The position numbers and the translations under genes were made by a program. Of a stretch of DNA of 64,000 bases, positions 8,233 to 16,785 are shown piece after piece; position 1 is the first letter of the stretch, and each line of letters opens with the position of its first letter. The stretch is from Chloroflexi bacterium 54-19 (GTDB lineage: Bacteria > Chloroflexota > Chloroflexia > Chloroheliales > Chloroheliaceae): the NCBI GenBank assembly GCA_001898225.1, contig MKTJ01000038.1, forward strand, positions 1-64,000, read 5' to 3'. Below the pieces are notes generated by a model, which was given only the letters and a program-made list of their open reading frames with translations, did no database searches and was not told where the DNA came from.

Positions 8233-9384
8233 TTGAGTATGGGCGGGTCGAGCCGGGTAGTTGAGCTGGTGCAGTACGGCATGGGCGGGGTCGGACGGGC
8301 TTTATTCGGCCTGGTGACCCGGAACGCTTCCGATATTTACAACCGGTTGGGCATTGATTTGCGCTACCGGGCCCTGGTGGATAGCCGCACGGCCCTGCAC
8401 CTCGACGAAAATTCGGCCCTCTCGCCCCAGCACCTGGGCCATCTCCTGGCCGGGTTCCAGGCCAACCCACCCGAAAGACTCAAAGACCAGGCGGGCGCGG
8501 TCGAAAAACCGAGCGACCTGAGCGTCCTGGCAACCGAACTCGACCGCTTGCGCCGGGACGACCGGGGCGCGCGCCTGGTCGTGGTGGACGTGAGCGGGGC
8601 CTCCGAAACGATTATGGAGCCGGTGATTTCGGCGGCCCTGCGCCAGGGCCAGTACGCCGTCCTCGCCAACAAGCGGCCCCTGTGCGGCCCTATCGCGGAC
8701 TACCGCCAGATGCTCGCCGCCGCCGGGACCGGGGCCAATCGCCTCCGCTACGAAACGACGGTCGGGGCGGCCCTGCCCGTCATCAGCACCGTAACGGCCT
8801 TGCAGGACGCCCAGGACCGGGTCTTTCAGGTCAACGGAACCTTTAGCGGCACCCTGGCCTACCTGACCAGCCGTCTCGAAGCGGGCGTTTCCTACAGCCA
8901 GGCGGTCCGCGAAGCCAAAGAAAAAGGCTTTACCGAACCGGACCCCCGCGACGACCTGGGCGGGGTGGACGTGGCCCGCAAGGCCCTCATCCTGGCCCGG
9001 TTGCTCGGCAGCAGCCTTGAGCTAAAGGATGTCCAAATCGAGGCGCTCTACCCCGCCGAACTGGCCGATTTGGATATTCCCGGTTTCATGGAAAGCCTGC
9101 CGCAACTCGATGCCGAATACGCCGGGCGGGTCGAGGAAGCCGCCCGCGAGGGTAAAGTCCTGCGCTACCTGGCGACCGTCACACCGGAGAGTTGCCGCGT
9201 TGGCCTTGAAAAGGTCGCTAAGGATTCGCCGTTTGGCCGCTTGCAGGGCACCAACAACCTGATTGTCTTCAGGACGGCCCGTTACGACCAGAGCCCCTTG
9301 ATTGTGCAGGGACCGGGCGCGGGGGCGGAACTGACCGCCAGCGGCGTCCTGGCGGATATTCTCGGTTTGGCCCGCCGGGCTTAA
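8233..9384 (+). CDS. hom: Homoserine dehydrogenase
   Basis: Reduces aspartate semialdehyde to homoserine in the threonine/methionine branch. The 383-residue protein has the N-terminal Rossmann loop YGMGGVGRALF (about 15-25), the ANKRPL segment, and the family signature GFTEPDPRDDLGG-DVARK with catalytic Lys/Asp. The C-terminus GTNNLIVF...GPGAGAELTASGVLADIL is standard for the catalytic domain. There is no ACT domain, so feedback control may be absent. Start: AGGGG at 8223-8227 serves either TTG 8233 or ATG 8239. Not in an operon; repeats flank it on both sides. Confidence 0.93.
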   Translation: MSMGGSSRVVELVQYGMGGVGRALFGLVTRNASDIYNRLGIDLRYRALVDSRTALHLDENSALSPQHLGHLLAGFQANPPERLKDQAGAVEKPSDLSVLATELDRLRRDDRGARLVVVDVSGASETIMEPVISAALRQGQYAVLANKRPLCGPIADYRQMLAAAGTGANRLRYETTVGAALPVISTVTALQDAQDRVFQVNGTFSGTLAYLTSRLEAGVSYSQAVREAKEKGFTEPDPRDDLGGVDVARKALILARLLGSSLELKDVQIEALYPAELADLDIPGFMESLPQLDAEYAGRVEEAAREGKVLRYLATVTPESCRVGLEKVAKDSPFGRLQGTNNLIVFRTARYDQSPLIVQGPGAGAELTASGVLADILGLARRA

Positions 9385-9450
9385 TTTAGTAGTCAGAAGG
9401 CAGAGGGTAGAAGGCAGAATGTAATTTCGAATGGTACGTCCAGTAGTGGT

Positions 9451-9677
9451 TGTCATTCCGAGCTTGCGAGGAATCCTGGGCACCCACGTGTGGGTACCGT
9501 TGGGCAATAGCACAGTCAAGGACTAAGCCAGGTTTGAAGTGCGCCAGGTCGAAGTCTGATTCAGCCGGAGGTTTTGGACAGTTTTGGGCTGTACTTTACG
9601 CCAACAGCGCGGAGATTCCTCGGTCGGGTCTTCTTTCTCAACACTTGTTCGTTACTACACCCTCCCTCGGAATGACA
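9451..9677. mobile_element. MITE-like non-coding element, copy 1
   Basis: A 227-bp element with inverted ends TGTCATTCCGAG / CTCGGAATGACA. It contains GAGGAATCCTGGGCACCC, CCGTTGGGCAATAGCACAG, a central AGGTCGAAGTCTGATTCAGCC core, and ACGCCAACAGCGCGGAGATTCCTCGG. It has no coding capacity. Related copies lie at 40435-40683, 42426-42694 and 53201-53422. The mobile nature is inference from multiple copies and inverted ends. Confidence 0.6.
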
Positions 9678-9827
9678 ATTGAACGACCGTTTTATACGCC
9701 AACGGCGCGGAGACGCCTTCGGGTGTGCGACCCGCCCAAAGGTCCGAGTCAATGTTCGTTAGTACATCGGGTCACATAATGACAAGATACTGACTCTACT
9801 AATAATAATTCCCCGGTTAATTCGTAG

Positions 9828-9878
9828 AAAAAGGACGGTCCCCTGTGAAGAATTACTTCGCAGGGGACCGTCCTTTTT
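9828..9878. terminator. Very strong bidirectional hairpin terminator
   Basis: Perfect 18-bp stem (AAAAAGGACGGTCCCCTG with its complement), with further pairing toward an AATTA loop. The A-run and T-run on the two sides allow it to end the minus-strand gene at 9908. Confidence 0.85.
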
Positions 9879-9907
9879 ATTAAATCAGGGGCTTACCAGA
9901 ACGGGTA

Positions 9908-11029
9908 TTACGAGGCCAGCGGGTTCGCTAACACCGTCTGTACGATAAAGTGGCTCGATTGGCCCTGCGCCGTCATGGTGTAAGGTCCGGTCAGGCCATT
10001 ATTCAGGAAGTTGAGCGTAGAGATGATATTCCCCACGCTGTCCTCCAGCGACGGCAGACCCCCATCCAGGCGGGCATAGGTCGAACCCAGCGAGGTGACG
10101 TGCCCGTAAGCATCGGTCAGCCACATCGAGACACTTTCCAGGGCGTAGAAATTCGACGCGCTGTAGGTGAAGGTGACCACGTTGCCGCTGATACTGCTGA
10201 TGCTGGCGGTGAGGGTCGGCCCGGCTATCACGAAGTTAGTCACTCCGGTCTTGTCGCTGGCAGTGCCGTGGCCCGTAATGTACCAGAGGCCAAGCTGCCC
10301 GGTCGCCCGCGCGTTGGCCTGGGCCTGGGTTTCCTGGTTCAACGCGACCATCGGGTTTGAGTACGAGGTGATGGTGCCGTCCGGTTGGGCGTAGGCAAAG
10401 CCATAGGTTTTGACCGAGCCGTCCGGCCCGGTCAGCCAGAAATCGACCCGTTCGCCGCCGTTATAGCCGCTGGCGCTTACCACGGGCAGTTGGTCCAGCC
10501 GGATGATGTTATTTGCCATGTTCAGGGTGGGCGCGCCGGGCGCAACCTCGACCGGCGGAGGCGGTGTCACCACCGGGGCGGGGGTCGCAACCGGCGGGTT
10601 CGGGTTAGCCGGGGGTGTTGCGACCTGCCCGACCGTAAAGGAAGCAATCGCCTGGTTATTGCTCACCAGCCCCTGGGCCGTGATGTACCAGAAGCCGGGC
10701 TGCTGGGTAAAGTTGGACGCGTCCGGGAATGAATAGTTATTGAAATTCCCGTTCGCGTCGGAGTAGGTCGCCCCGTAAGCCTGGACCGTGCGGTCGGGCG
10801 CGGTCAACCATAAGGAAATCTTCTCGGTCTGGTTGAAACCGATGCCGCTCACCACCGGCACCTCGCCCGGTTGCAGCGAGGTATTGGAGAGGGCAATATT
10901 GGCGGCGGCCAGGGCCGGGAGGGCCGGTAAGGTCGTGAGGCTCAAACCTAACATTAAAACTGCTACGGCCAACCAGCTACCCCAGCGCAGTCTCCGCCGG
11001 GTTCCTTTCGCGCTTGTAATTGGTTCCAT
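9908..11029 (-). CDS. Secreted repeat protein with three WLT-PDG modules
   Basis: A 373-residue exported protein with a signal peptide (about 1-41, ending ALPALAAA). The mature part has three similar beta-rich repeats carrying SLWLTAPDRTVQAYGATYSDANG, DFWLTGPDGSVKTYGFAYAQPDG and SMWLTDAYGHVTSLGSTYARLDG, each ending in an ITAQG/ITGHG/MTAQG strand. A Pro/Val-rich linker (about 150-180) separates repeats 1 and 2. Similar WLT.PDGT motifs end the secreted proteins at 13649 and 24320. Function unknown; a cell-surface or matrix role is inferred. RBS GAGGAAAC precedes the ATG. Single gene with its own terminator. Confidence 0.78.
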   Translation of the reverse strand: MEPITSAKGTRRRLRWGSWLAVAVLMLGLSLTTLPALPALAAANIALSNTSLQPGEVPVVSGIGFNQTEKISLWLTAPDRTVQAYGATYSDANGNFNNYSFPDASNFTQQPGFWYITAQGLVSNNQAIASFTVGQVATPPANPNPPVATPAPVVTPPPPVEVAPGAPTLNMANNIIRLDQLPVVSASGYNGGERVDFWLTGPDGSVKTYGFAYAQPDGTITSYSNPMVALNQETQAQANARATGQLGLWYITGHGTASDKTGVTNFVIAGPTLTASISSISGNVVTFTYSASNFYALESVSMWLTDAYGHVTSLGSTYARLDGGLPSLEDSVGNIISTLNFLNNGLTGPYTMTAQGQSSHFIVQTVLANPLAS

Positions 11030-11498
11030 TGTTTCCTCGTTTTCTCGAAAAACTCCAACGTTTATTCGGTTGTGCAGTGTTGCCAGAAATTGTAAGATAG
11101 CCCCTTTTGAAAAGCTAACCGGGCCGGGCGGAGCCGGGAGTTTTATAATTTACCTTACATAAATATATATACCACACCTAATGAAAAAAGTAACAAAGTC
11201 CTTTATTTATTTTAGTATAAAATTGCAAAGATTTAGTAAACATTTCTGGAAAACGGTTTTCACCGCAATAAAGGGCAGATTATCATAGTGTGATAAACCG
11301 GTGTCATAAACCGTTCAAAAGTACCCCATATATCGGTTTTGAAGTGAGAAAATCCCGCGATTATCCAGATATTGTATGGTTTTCAAAAATTCATTAGCGA
11401 ATCCAATCCCGAATCTATTGACAATCAAAGCCGCTAATATATAATTCATACAACATTAGTGCCCGGTTTTAATTAAAATATGTTAAGGAGTTACCAAA
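11030..11498. other. AT-rich divergent intergenic region
   Basis: 470 bases without a gene between divergent genes. The right end holds the promoter of the Cys-rich gene; the rest is AT-rich with no repeat-family member recognised. Confidence 0.6.
11418..11445 (+). promoter_or_regulatory. Consensus sigma-70 promoter
   Basis: TTGACA (11418-11423), 16-bp spacer, TATAAT (11440-11445). Both hexamers are perfect. It lies about 55 bases upstream of the Cys-rich ORF. Confidence 0.8.
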
Positions 11499-11714
11499 AT
11501 GGCAGGCAACATTGCATGTCACATTTTTGGTTGCAGCGATCCGGTAATTGGTCAGTGTAAGGGTTACAAAGACGAGTGTGGCCGCTATTTTTGCCAGACC
11601 CATTCTCCCGAAAACCTTTGTCTGCATTGCTACGATGAAATGTGGAAAGCCGCCCTGGAAGTTATTCGCTACGCCAGGCCGCAAACTTCCACTACTACTC
11701 CAACCAAGTCCTGA
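11499..11714 (+). CDS. Small Cys-rich, probably zinc-binding protein
   Basis: A 71-residue protein with Cys and His spaced C7, C12, C20, C27, C32, H35, C41, C44 (C...GC...GQCKGY...CGRYFCQTH...LCLHC). The pattern resembles a B-box or AN1-like zinc-binding fold, but I cannot name the family. RBS AAGGAG sits 9 bases before the ATG, and a perfect promoter sits further upstream, so it should be well expressed. The Thr/Ser-rich tail is short. A role in protein contacts or metal sensing would be a guess. Confidence 0.78.
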   Translation: MAGNIACHIFGCSDPVIGQCKGYKDECGRYFCQTHSPENLCLHCYDEMWKAALEVIRYARPQTSTTTPTKS

Positions 11715-11907
11715 ACTTTTGTAGAAATCCCGGCCAGCGCGGGCCGGGTCGGATAGGATTTATTCGCGGAACGGTCCCAGCAGTTTTTAGCAAGGTTTTA
11801 AAAGTGAAGTTTAGCAAAGGGGTGGCTTTTTGGTCGGACCACTTTTTCGGATGCCTGGAAGCGGGTTTTTAACTGGCTTGCGGGGGTATGATTTAATTAT
11901 AAAATAA

Positions 11908-11937
11908 AGAAGATGAAGGCTCGCGACTTCATCTTCT
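11908..11937 (-). terminator. Intrinsic terminator of the HtrA-like gene
   Basis: Perfect 11-bp stem AGAAGATGAAG / CTTCATCTTCT with an 8-base loop; on the minus strand it is followed by TTATTTTAT. Confidence 0.8.
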
Positions 11938-12002
11938 GGTAACAGGTTGAATTGGTACAGTTCCGATGCTAGAACTGTGTATAAGGACAGGTGGTCATTA
12001 GT

Positions 12003-13418
12003 CTAAGAATCGCTGGGTCGCTCTCCCAGCGTCAGGTCAAGCGTTACGACCTGGTCGCCTCGCTGGACGGTTAACTTGATAGTGTCGCCCGGTTTATGCC
12101 CCAGGATAACATTTACCAGCGGGTTGTTATCGTTGAGCGGCTGGCCATCCACCGCCGTAATCACGTCGTTATCTTTCAGCCCCGCTTTATCCGCCGGTCC
12201 TCCCTTGATAACCCCGGAAGAACCGCTGGAGCTATTTATCCAGGCCCCTTCGACCAGGGGGAAAGCCCGTCCGTTGGCGCTCAGTGTGCCCGCTTCGGCG
12301 GGAGTAATCATCTGGTAGGTTATCCCGAAATAGCTCCGCGTCACCGAGCCTTTGCCAATCAACTGGTCCGAAACGAACTTGACGACATTGAACGGTATCG
12401 CAAACCCCAGACCCTCGGCCACATCGTAAACGCCGTTCTGGTTGCGGGTGCCGGACCCGGTGTTGCGCAGGACCGCCGTGTTGATGCCGACGATTTCGCC
12501 TTTCAAATTTAAGAGCGGGCCGCCGCTATTGCCGTGATTGATGGCGGCGTCGGTCTGGATATAGACCCCGTTATCCGAGGGCAGGGTCCGGTTCAGGCCG
12601 CTCACGATGCCTTTCGAGACGGAATTGCGAAAATTGCCCAGGGCCGCCCCGATGGCGATAACCGTCTCGCCCACCTCGGCTTTATCGGCAAAAGTGGCGA
12701 AGGCGGGCACCGGCCCGTTAATTTTCAGGACCGCCAGGTCCCCTACCACATCTCGCCCGACCAGTTTGGCGTCAACAGTCGTCTTGCCATCGTTCAGGGC
12801 CACCGTCAGGCCGTCCTGGCCGTCCACCACGTGGTTGTTGGTGACGATGTAGCCGTCCTGGCTGATGATAACCCCGCTCCCGATACCCTGGACCACCAGG
12901 CCGTCCGAGCCGTTCTGGCTGTCGCCGCCGGGCGTCGGGGTCGCCTGGTTCGGGATAATCCGGCGGGTGGTCGGGTTGTACTTGCTCTTGTTATAAACCG
13001 TTACCACTGCCGGGCTAACCTTTTTAACCACCTCGACGACCGTGTTGCTCTCAAGCTGGTCGGCGGAGATGGCCCCGGTTGCGGGGGCTGCCGTGGTCGC
13101 CGCCACGGTAGGTTGCCCGGCTATAGCCGCCGTAGTGGTGGCGGGTAACGGTGTTACAGTGGCCGGGTTTGCCGCCGCCGTAGTCGCCGCGCCGGTTGGG
13201 GTCGCGTTAGCGGTCACGGTGGGAGTAACCCCGGCGTCGGACGCGGTTGCTCCCGGCGGAATCGTCATATCGAGTGTACGCGTATCGCTGGTAGGCGTTT
13301 CAGTTCCACAGGCGGCCAGGCTCAAGCTTAAAAGGAGAGTTGATAATAGCAAGCCTAAAGAATTCCAGGACAGGCGAACCGTCCGGCTCGATTTTACCTT
13401 TACAACGGTTTTAAGCAT
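12003..13418 (-). CDS. HtrA/DegP-like serine protease lipoprotein with PDZ domain
   Basis: A 471-residue envelope protease. The leader ends in the lipobox LAACG (C37), followed by an Ala/Thr-rich linker (about 50-115). The trypsin-like domain shows the triad in TNNHVVDG (H196), GDLAVLKI (D227) and NHGNSGGPL (S298). One PDZ domain (about 385-465; GPADKAGLKDNDVITAVDG) follows. It probably degrades or chaperones misfolded exported proteins. AAGGG precedes the ATG. Transcribed alone; lipid anchoring instead of an N-terminal membrane segment is the notable feature. Confidence 0.92.
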   Translation of the reverse strand: MLKTVVKVKSSRTVRLSWNSLGLLLSTLLLSLSLAACGTETPTSDTRTLDMTIPPGATASDAGVTPTVTANATPTGAATTAAANPATVTPLPATTTAAIAGQPTVAATTAAPATGAISADQLESNTVVEVVKKVSPAVVTVYNKSKYNPTTRRIIPNQATPTPGGDSQNGSDGLVVQGIGSGVIISQDGYIVTNNHVVDGQDGLTVALNDGKTTVDAKLVGRDVVGDLAVLKINGPVPAFATFADKAEVGETVIAIGAALGNFRNSVSKGIVSGLNRTLPSDNGVYIQTDAAINHGNSGGPLLNLKGEIVGINTAVLRNTGSGTRNQNGVYDVAEGLGFAIPFNVVKFVSDQLIGKGSVTRSYFGITYQMITPAEAGTLSANGRAFPLVEGAWINSSSGSSGVIKGGPADKAGLKDNDVITAVDGQPLNDNNPLVNVILGHKPGDTIKLTVQRGDQVVTLDLTLGERPSDS

Positions 13419-13589
13419 TGGCCCTTGCCACTTCTAAGGAAAAACTTCCGCGTCTAACTGATACTCCAGCCCGGTTGTGTAACCGGTTGGTACTGTTATT
13501 ATGCCCCAGATATGCTAATTAACTATGCAAAAAGTGTTAAATCTATGTAAAAAAGACTTTAAGCTCTTGAGTTATTAGGAAACACAAAA

Positions 13590-13611
13590 ATAGCCTCAGT
13601 TATGAGGCTAT
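13590..13611 (-). terminator. Intrinsic terminator of the RCC1-repeat gene
   Basis: Stem ATAGCCTCA / TGAGGCTAT with a 4-base loop; T-rich on the minus-strand exit. Confidence 0.75.
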
Positions 13612-13648
13612 CTTTGCAAATTCGCGGTTGCGGCCTGTAAAAAAAGTG

Positions 13649-15997
13649 CTATCTGGCCTTGACCAGGGCTTTATCGGCAAGGGTTTTGAGGGTCAGACGA
13701 GCCGCGCTCCTGGCCTGGCTCTCGCTGGCGCCGTTGGCCTCGACGGTCAGGACCGCGCTGCCGTAGACCTCGCTGCGCTGGCCGTAAGCCGCTATCACGT
13801 AGCTGCCCGCCGCCAGTTTGGTCGTGTCTACCGTGATGGTGTAGGTGCCGTTGCCGTCGGCGCTCCCCTGCGAGATAGCGGTGCTGGTGCCGTCAGGGTT
13901 GGTCAACCAGGCGCTCACCGGTTCGTTGGGTATCCAGAAGGTGCCCACCGCGACTGCTTTACCCGTCGTGGTGGTATCGAGGGTCATGAGTTGGACCTGC
14001 CCGCCGGAGACATCGAGGACGCTGCCCGCTTCGCCAAAAGTGAAGCTGACCCTGTTGCTCAGCACCTGTTTGTCGTCGCCGCCGGGGTTGGTCCACTTGA
14101 CGCTGGCCTGGCTGGTGACGCTGCCGCCCACGCTCGGCTGAGGTTCGGCCTGCGGGTGTACAACAATCGTACCCGTGACAAGCTGGTTACTTTCCAGGTC
14201 GGGAATGGCGATGCTAATCGAAGTGGTCGTCACGGAGGTAACCCAGAGGCGGTTATCGGTGAAAGAGGCATAGCCGACGGAGAGTTGAGGGTCGATGGGT
14301 AACGACAGGCTGACGGACCCGGCTTTACCCTCGCCGATGTTTTTGACGGTAAAGGAGTAGGTGATATCGGTGGTGGCGGCGTTATCGGCGACCCGGTCGG
14401 GGGTCTGGCGGAGTTGGGCCACCAGGTCGGCGGGTGGTTGGTGGATATTCGGTTTTACCAGCGGTTTTGACAGGATGGTGCCGGTACCGGTGGCTTTAGC
14501 CAGGATGGTATTTGTCGGGTTGGAAAGAACCACGCTGAAAGTTTCGTCAGACTCGCTTACGGTATCGCTATTGACGGCAACCGTGATAGTTTTGGAGGTT
14601 TCGCCGGGAATAAATATAAGCGTCCCGCTGGTGGGGGTGTAATCATCAGGAGCGGTGGCCGTGCCGTCGGCGGTGGTGTACGCTATCGTGACCGGGTAAG
14701 GGGCAGGACCAATGAGGCTAACGGTAAAGTTGAAATCGGTTGTGCCGGTTTTGGGTTCGGTCTGGCTGACATCGTCAATACTGGCGGAGAGCGGCGCTAA
14801 AATCATAAAGGTATCATAATAGCCCGCCGTCACATACAGGGGAATTATGCCTGGGGTGAAGGGGACTACTGTCGGGGTAAGGCTGCTGTTAGTGGTGCCG
14901 TCACCGTACTGGCCCACGCCATTATCGCCCCAGGCAAAGAGATGACCGTCGCTGCCGAGTACCAGGCTGTGATAATCACCCTGTGAAATGGATTTTGGGG
15001 TTACACCAAAGGGTAGCTGGACCGCATACGGGGTAAGGGCAGCATTAGTGGTGCCGTCGCCAATCTGTCCATTTATGTTATCGCCCCAGGTATAGACTTT
15101 GCCGTCGCTGCCGAGGGCCATGCTGTTATTGCCGTGGGCAGAAATGGCGGTCGCGGTTACGCCGTTGGGCAACTGGGCCACGACCGGGATAGAGCTATCG
15201 GTCGCGGTGCCATCCCCCAGTTCTCCGTCGGTATTGTAGCCCATACCGTAGACCTTGCCATCGCTGCCAAGCGCGAGGGTGTGGTGATACCCGGTGGCAA
15301 TAGCGGTTATGTCAACGGGCAGTTGTGCCATTACCGGGGTGTTGCTATTGGTCGTGGTGTTATCGCCAAACTGCCCATAGTCGTTTTGTCCGTAGCTATA
15401 GACCTTGCCGTCGCTGCCAAGCACTACACTGATATAGTAATTGGCGGAAATGGCGACGGGGGTTATTCCGTTGGGCATAGGGAGTTCCACCGGAGTGGTA
15501 TAGCTCCCGGTAGTGGTTGTGCCGCCCACTTCGCCATAGCTGTTATTGCCCCAGGTATAGACTTTGCCGTCGCTGCCGAGGGCCATGCTGTGATAATACC
15601 CGGCGGAAATCGCGGTAGCAGTCACGCCAGCGGGCAAAAGGGTTTTTTGCGGAGTATCCCTGAGGGTCGTAGTGCCGTCACCCACCTGCCCGCTATCATT
15701 GTAGCCCATGCCGTAGACATTCCCATCGCTGCCGAGGGCGAGGGCCGTATAATAACTACCGGAAAATTCTACGGCGGTCACTCCGGCGGGCATCTGGACC
15801 AGGGTGGGGGTGCTGGTGGAGTTGAGACCACCGATACCAAGTTCACCTTCGCCATTCAAACCTGCACCGTAACCCTGCGCGCCAGGCGCGGCGGCCTGAG
15901 TGGGGTGGGCGGCAAAATTGTTGCCAAGAAATAGTCCAAACACAATCAAAAGGCCAGCTAAAGTTAGCTTTCTGTACGAACGTTGAGTCGGAATCAT
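13649..15997 (-). CDS. Secreted RCC1 beta-propeller / Calx-beta / DUF11-like modular protein
   Basis: A 782-residue exported protein. After a signal peptide (to about residue 36, ending PTQAAAPG) come seven RCC1-type repeats built on LGSDGKVY-WG-N--GQ-GDGTT, enough for a seven-bladed propeller. Then come one Calx-beta domain (SIDDVSQTEP...TADGTATAPDDYTP...SDETFSVVLS), a conserved-domain segment starting QPPADLVAQLRQTPDRVA with a TYSFTVKNIG beta-sandwich, and a WLTNPDGT domain ending in AAYGQRSEVYGSAVLTVE. The last 260 residues are paralogous to the protein at 24320. The start was set at ATG 15997 by GAAGGGAC; the frame extends to a TTG at 16015. The role is probably cell-surface binding (inference). 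Confidence 0.88.
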   Translation of the reverse strand: MIPTQRSYRKLTLAGLLIVFGLFLGNNFAAHPTQAAAPGAQGYGAGLNGEGELGIGGLNSTSTPTLVQMPAGVTAVEFSGSYYTALALGSDGNVYGMGYNDSGQVGDGTTTLRDTPQKTLLPAGVTATAISAGYYHSMALGSDGKVYTWGNNSYGEVGGTTTTGSYTTPVELPMPNGITPVAISANYYISVVLGSDGKVYSYGQNDYGQFGDNTTTNSNTPVMAQLPVDITAIATGYHHTLALGSDGKVYGMGYNTDGELGDGTATDSSIPVVAQLPNGVTATAISAHGNNSMALGSDGKVYTWGDNINGQIGDGTTNAALTPYAVQLPFGVTPKSISQGDYHSLVLGSDGHLFAWGDNGVGQYGDGTTNSSLTPTVVPFTPGIIPLYVTAGYYDTFMILAPLSASIDDVSQTEPKTGTTDFNFTVSLIGPAPYPVTIAYTTADGTATAPDDYTPTSGTLIFIPGETSKTITVAVNSDTVSESDETFSVVLSNPTNTILAKATGTGTILSKPLVKPNIHQPPADLVAQLRQTPDRVADNAATTDITYSFTVKNIGEGKAGSVSLSLPIDPQLSVGYASFTDNRLWVTSVTTTSISIAIPDLESNQLVTGTIVVHPQAEPQPSVGGSVTSQASVKWTNPGGDDKQVLSNRVSFTFGEAGSVLDVSGGQVQLMTLDTTTTGKAVAVGTFWIPNEPVSAWLTNPDGTSTAISQGSADGNGTYTITVDTTKLAAGSYVIAAYGQRSEVYGSAVLTVEANGASESQARSAARLTLKTLADKALVKAR

Positions 15998-16221
15998 CTT
16001 TTGTCCCTTCAACAATATTTGGTTTATACCGCGACGTTAGAATTTGAGCAGAGTGTTTGAAATGCCAAGGAATAACCCTTGTATGATAAAGTGATTAGTC
16101 CCTGGTCAGGTATAGTATAATATGGCTATTTTTGACCTTCGTAATAGGCTAAAATTTAACTTCTTCCAAACAATTAAAAAAAGAAGGCGTGGGGTAATTT
16201 TAGCGCGTGGCGGAGGGTACT

Positions 16222-16263
16222 AAAAGGGCGGCTTAAGTGTTTTTTGTAGCTAAGCCGCCCTTT
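16222..16263 (-). terminator. Intrinsic terminator of the four-helix membrane gene
   Basis: Perfect 13-bp stem AAAGGGCGGCTTA / TAAGCCGCCCTTT; the minus-strand exit runs into TTTTAG. Confidence 0.8.
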
Positions 16264-16282
16264 ACCGGTTCAAACCCCGGTT

Positions 16283-16696
16283 TTAGTTCGATTTGGACGA
16301 ACGGTAGCGCCCGGAGAAAAGCAACACGACAATCCCCACCGCCAGAATACCAAAGACGGCGTGAAAATAGACCACGATGCTGTAGGTGTCGCCGGTAACC
16401 CAGCTCAGGAACAGCGAAAGCAGCAGGAAGATGCCAATCAGGAGCGCGATGGTCGCCAGGCCCCGCCCGGCCATACCCAGTTGGCGGCCCTGCGCGTTGA
16501 TAGTTCCCTCGCGTTTGCTCCGGGCCAGCGCCGCTTCCAGCAAGCCGATAAAGGCCAGGGCCACGATAATATGAATCAGCCGGACGGTGTCATAGCCGCT
16601 GCCGCTGCCGCTGGAAGCCGTGCGCCAGATAAGCATGACGATGCCCAGCAGGGCCAGGAGTAATCCAACGTAACGGACGACAATTGTGGGTTGCAT
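16283..16696 (-). CDS. Four-helix integral membrane protein, unknown function
   Basis: 137 residues with four predicted membrane spans (about 7-25, 37-56, 78-100 and 108-127). Histidines sit in spans 2 (RLIHIIVAL) and 4 (YFHAVFGI), an arrangement that could coordinate heme, but this is speculative and no heme-protein motif is clear. RBS AAAGGAAGAA precedes the ATG. Gene alone, with its own terminator. Not recognised further. Confidence 0.7.
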   Translation of the reverse strand: MQPTIVVRYVGLLLALLGIVMLIWRTASSGSGSGYDTVRLIHIIVALAFIGLLEAALARSKREGTINAQGRQLGMAGRGLATIALLIGIFLLLSLFLSWVTGDTYSIVVYFHAVFGILAVGIVVLLFSGRYRSSKSN

Positions 16697-16785
16697 CAGT
16701 CTTCTTCCTTTCTAAATCCCCTCTTAATTCTCACTAAAAAATGCCGAAATTACTGAAAAGGGCCGTGCGGCCAGTCCCGGAAGGA

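Larger units (their letters stand above)
9385..9907. other. Intergenic region holding a MITE-like element and a strong terminator
   Basis: No gene seen. A short heptamer array (9389-9420) is followed by the inverted-repeat element 9451-9677 and the hairpin at 9828-9878. Confidence 0.7.
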
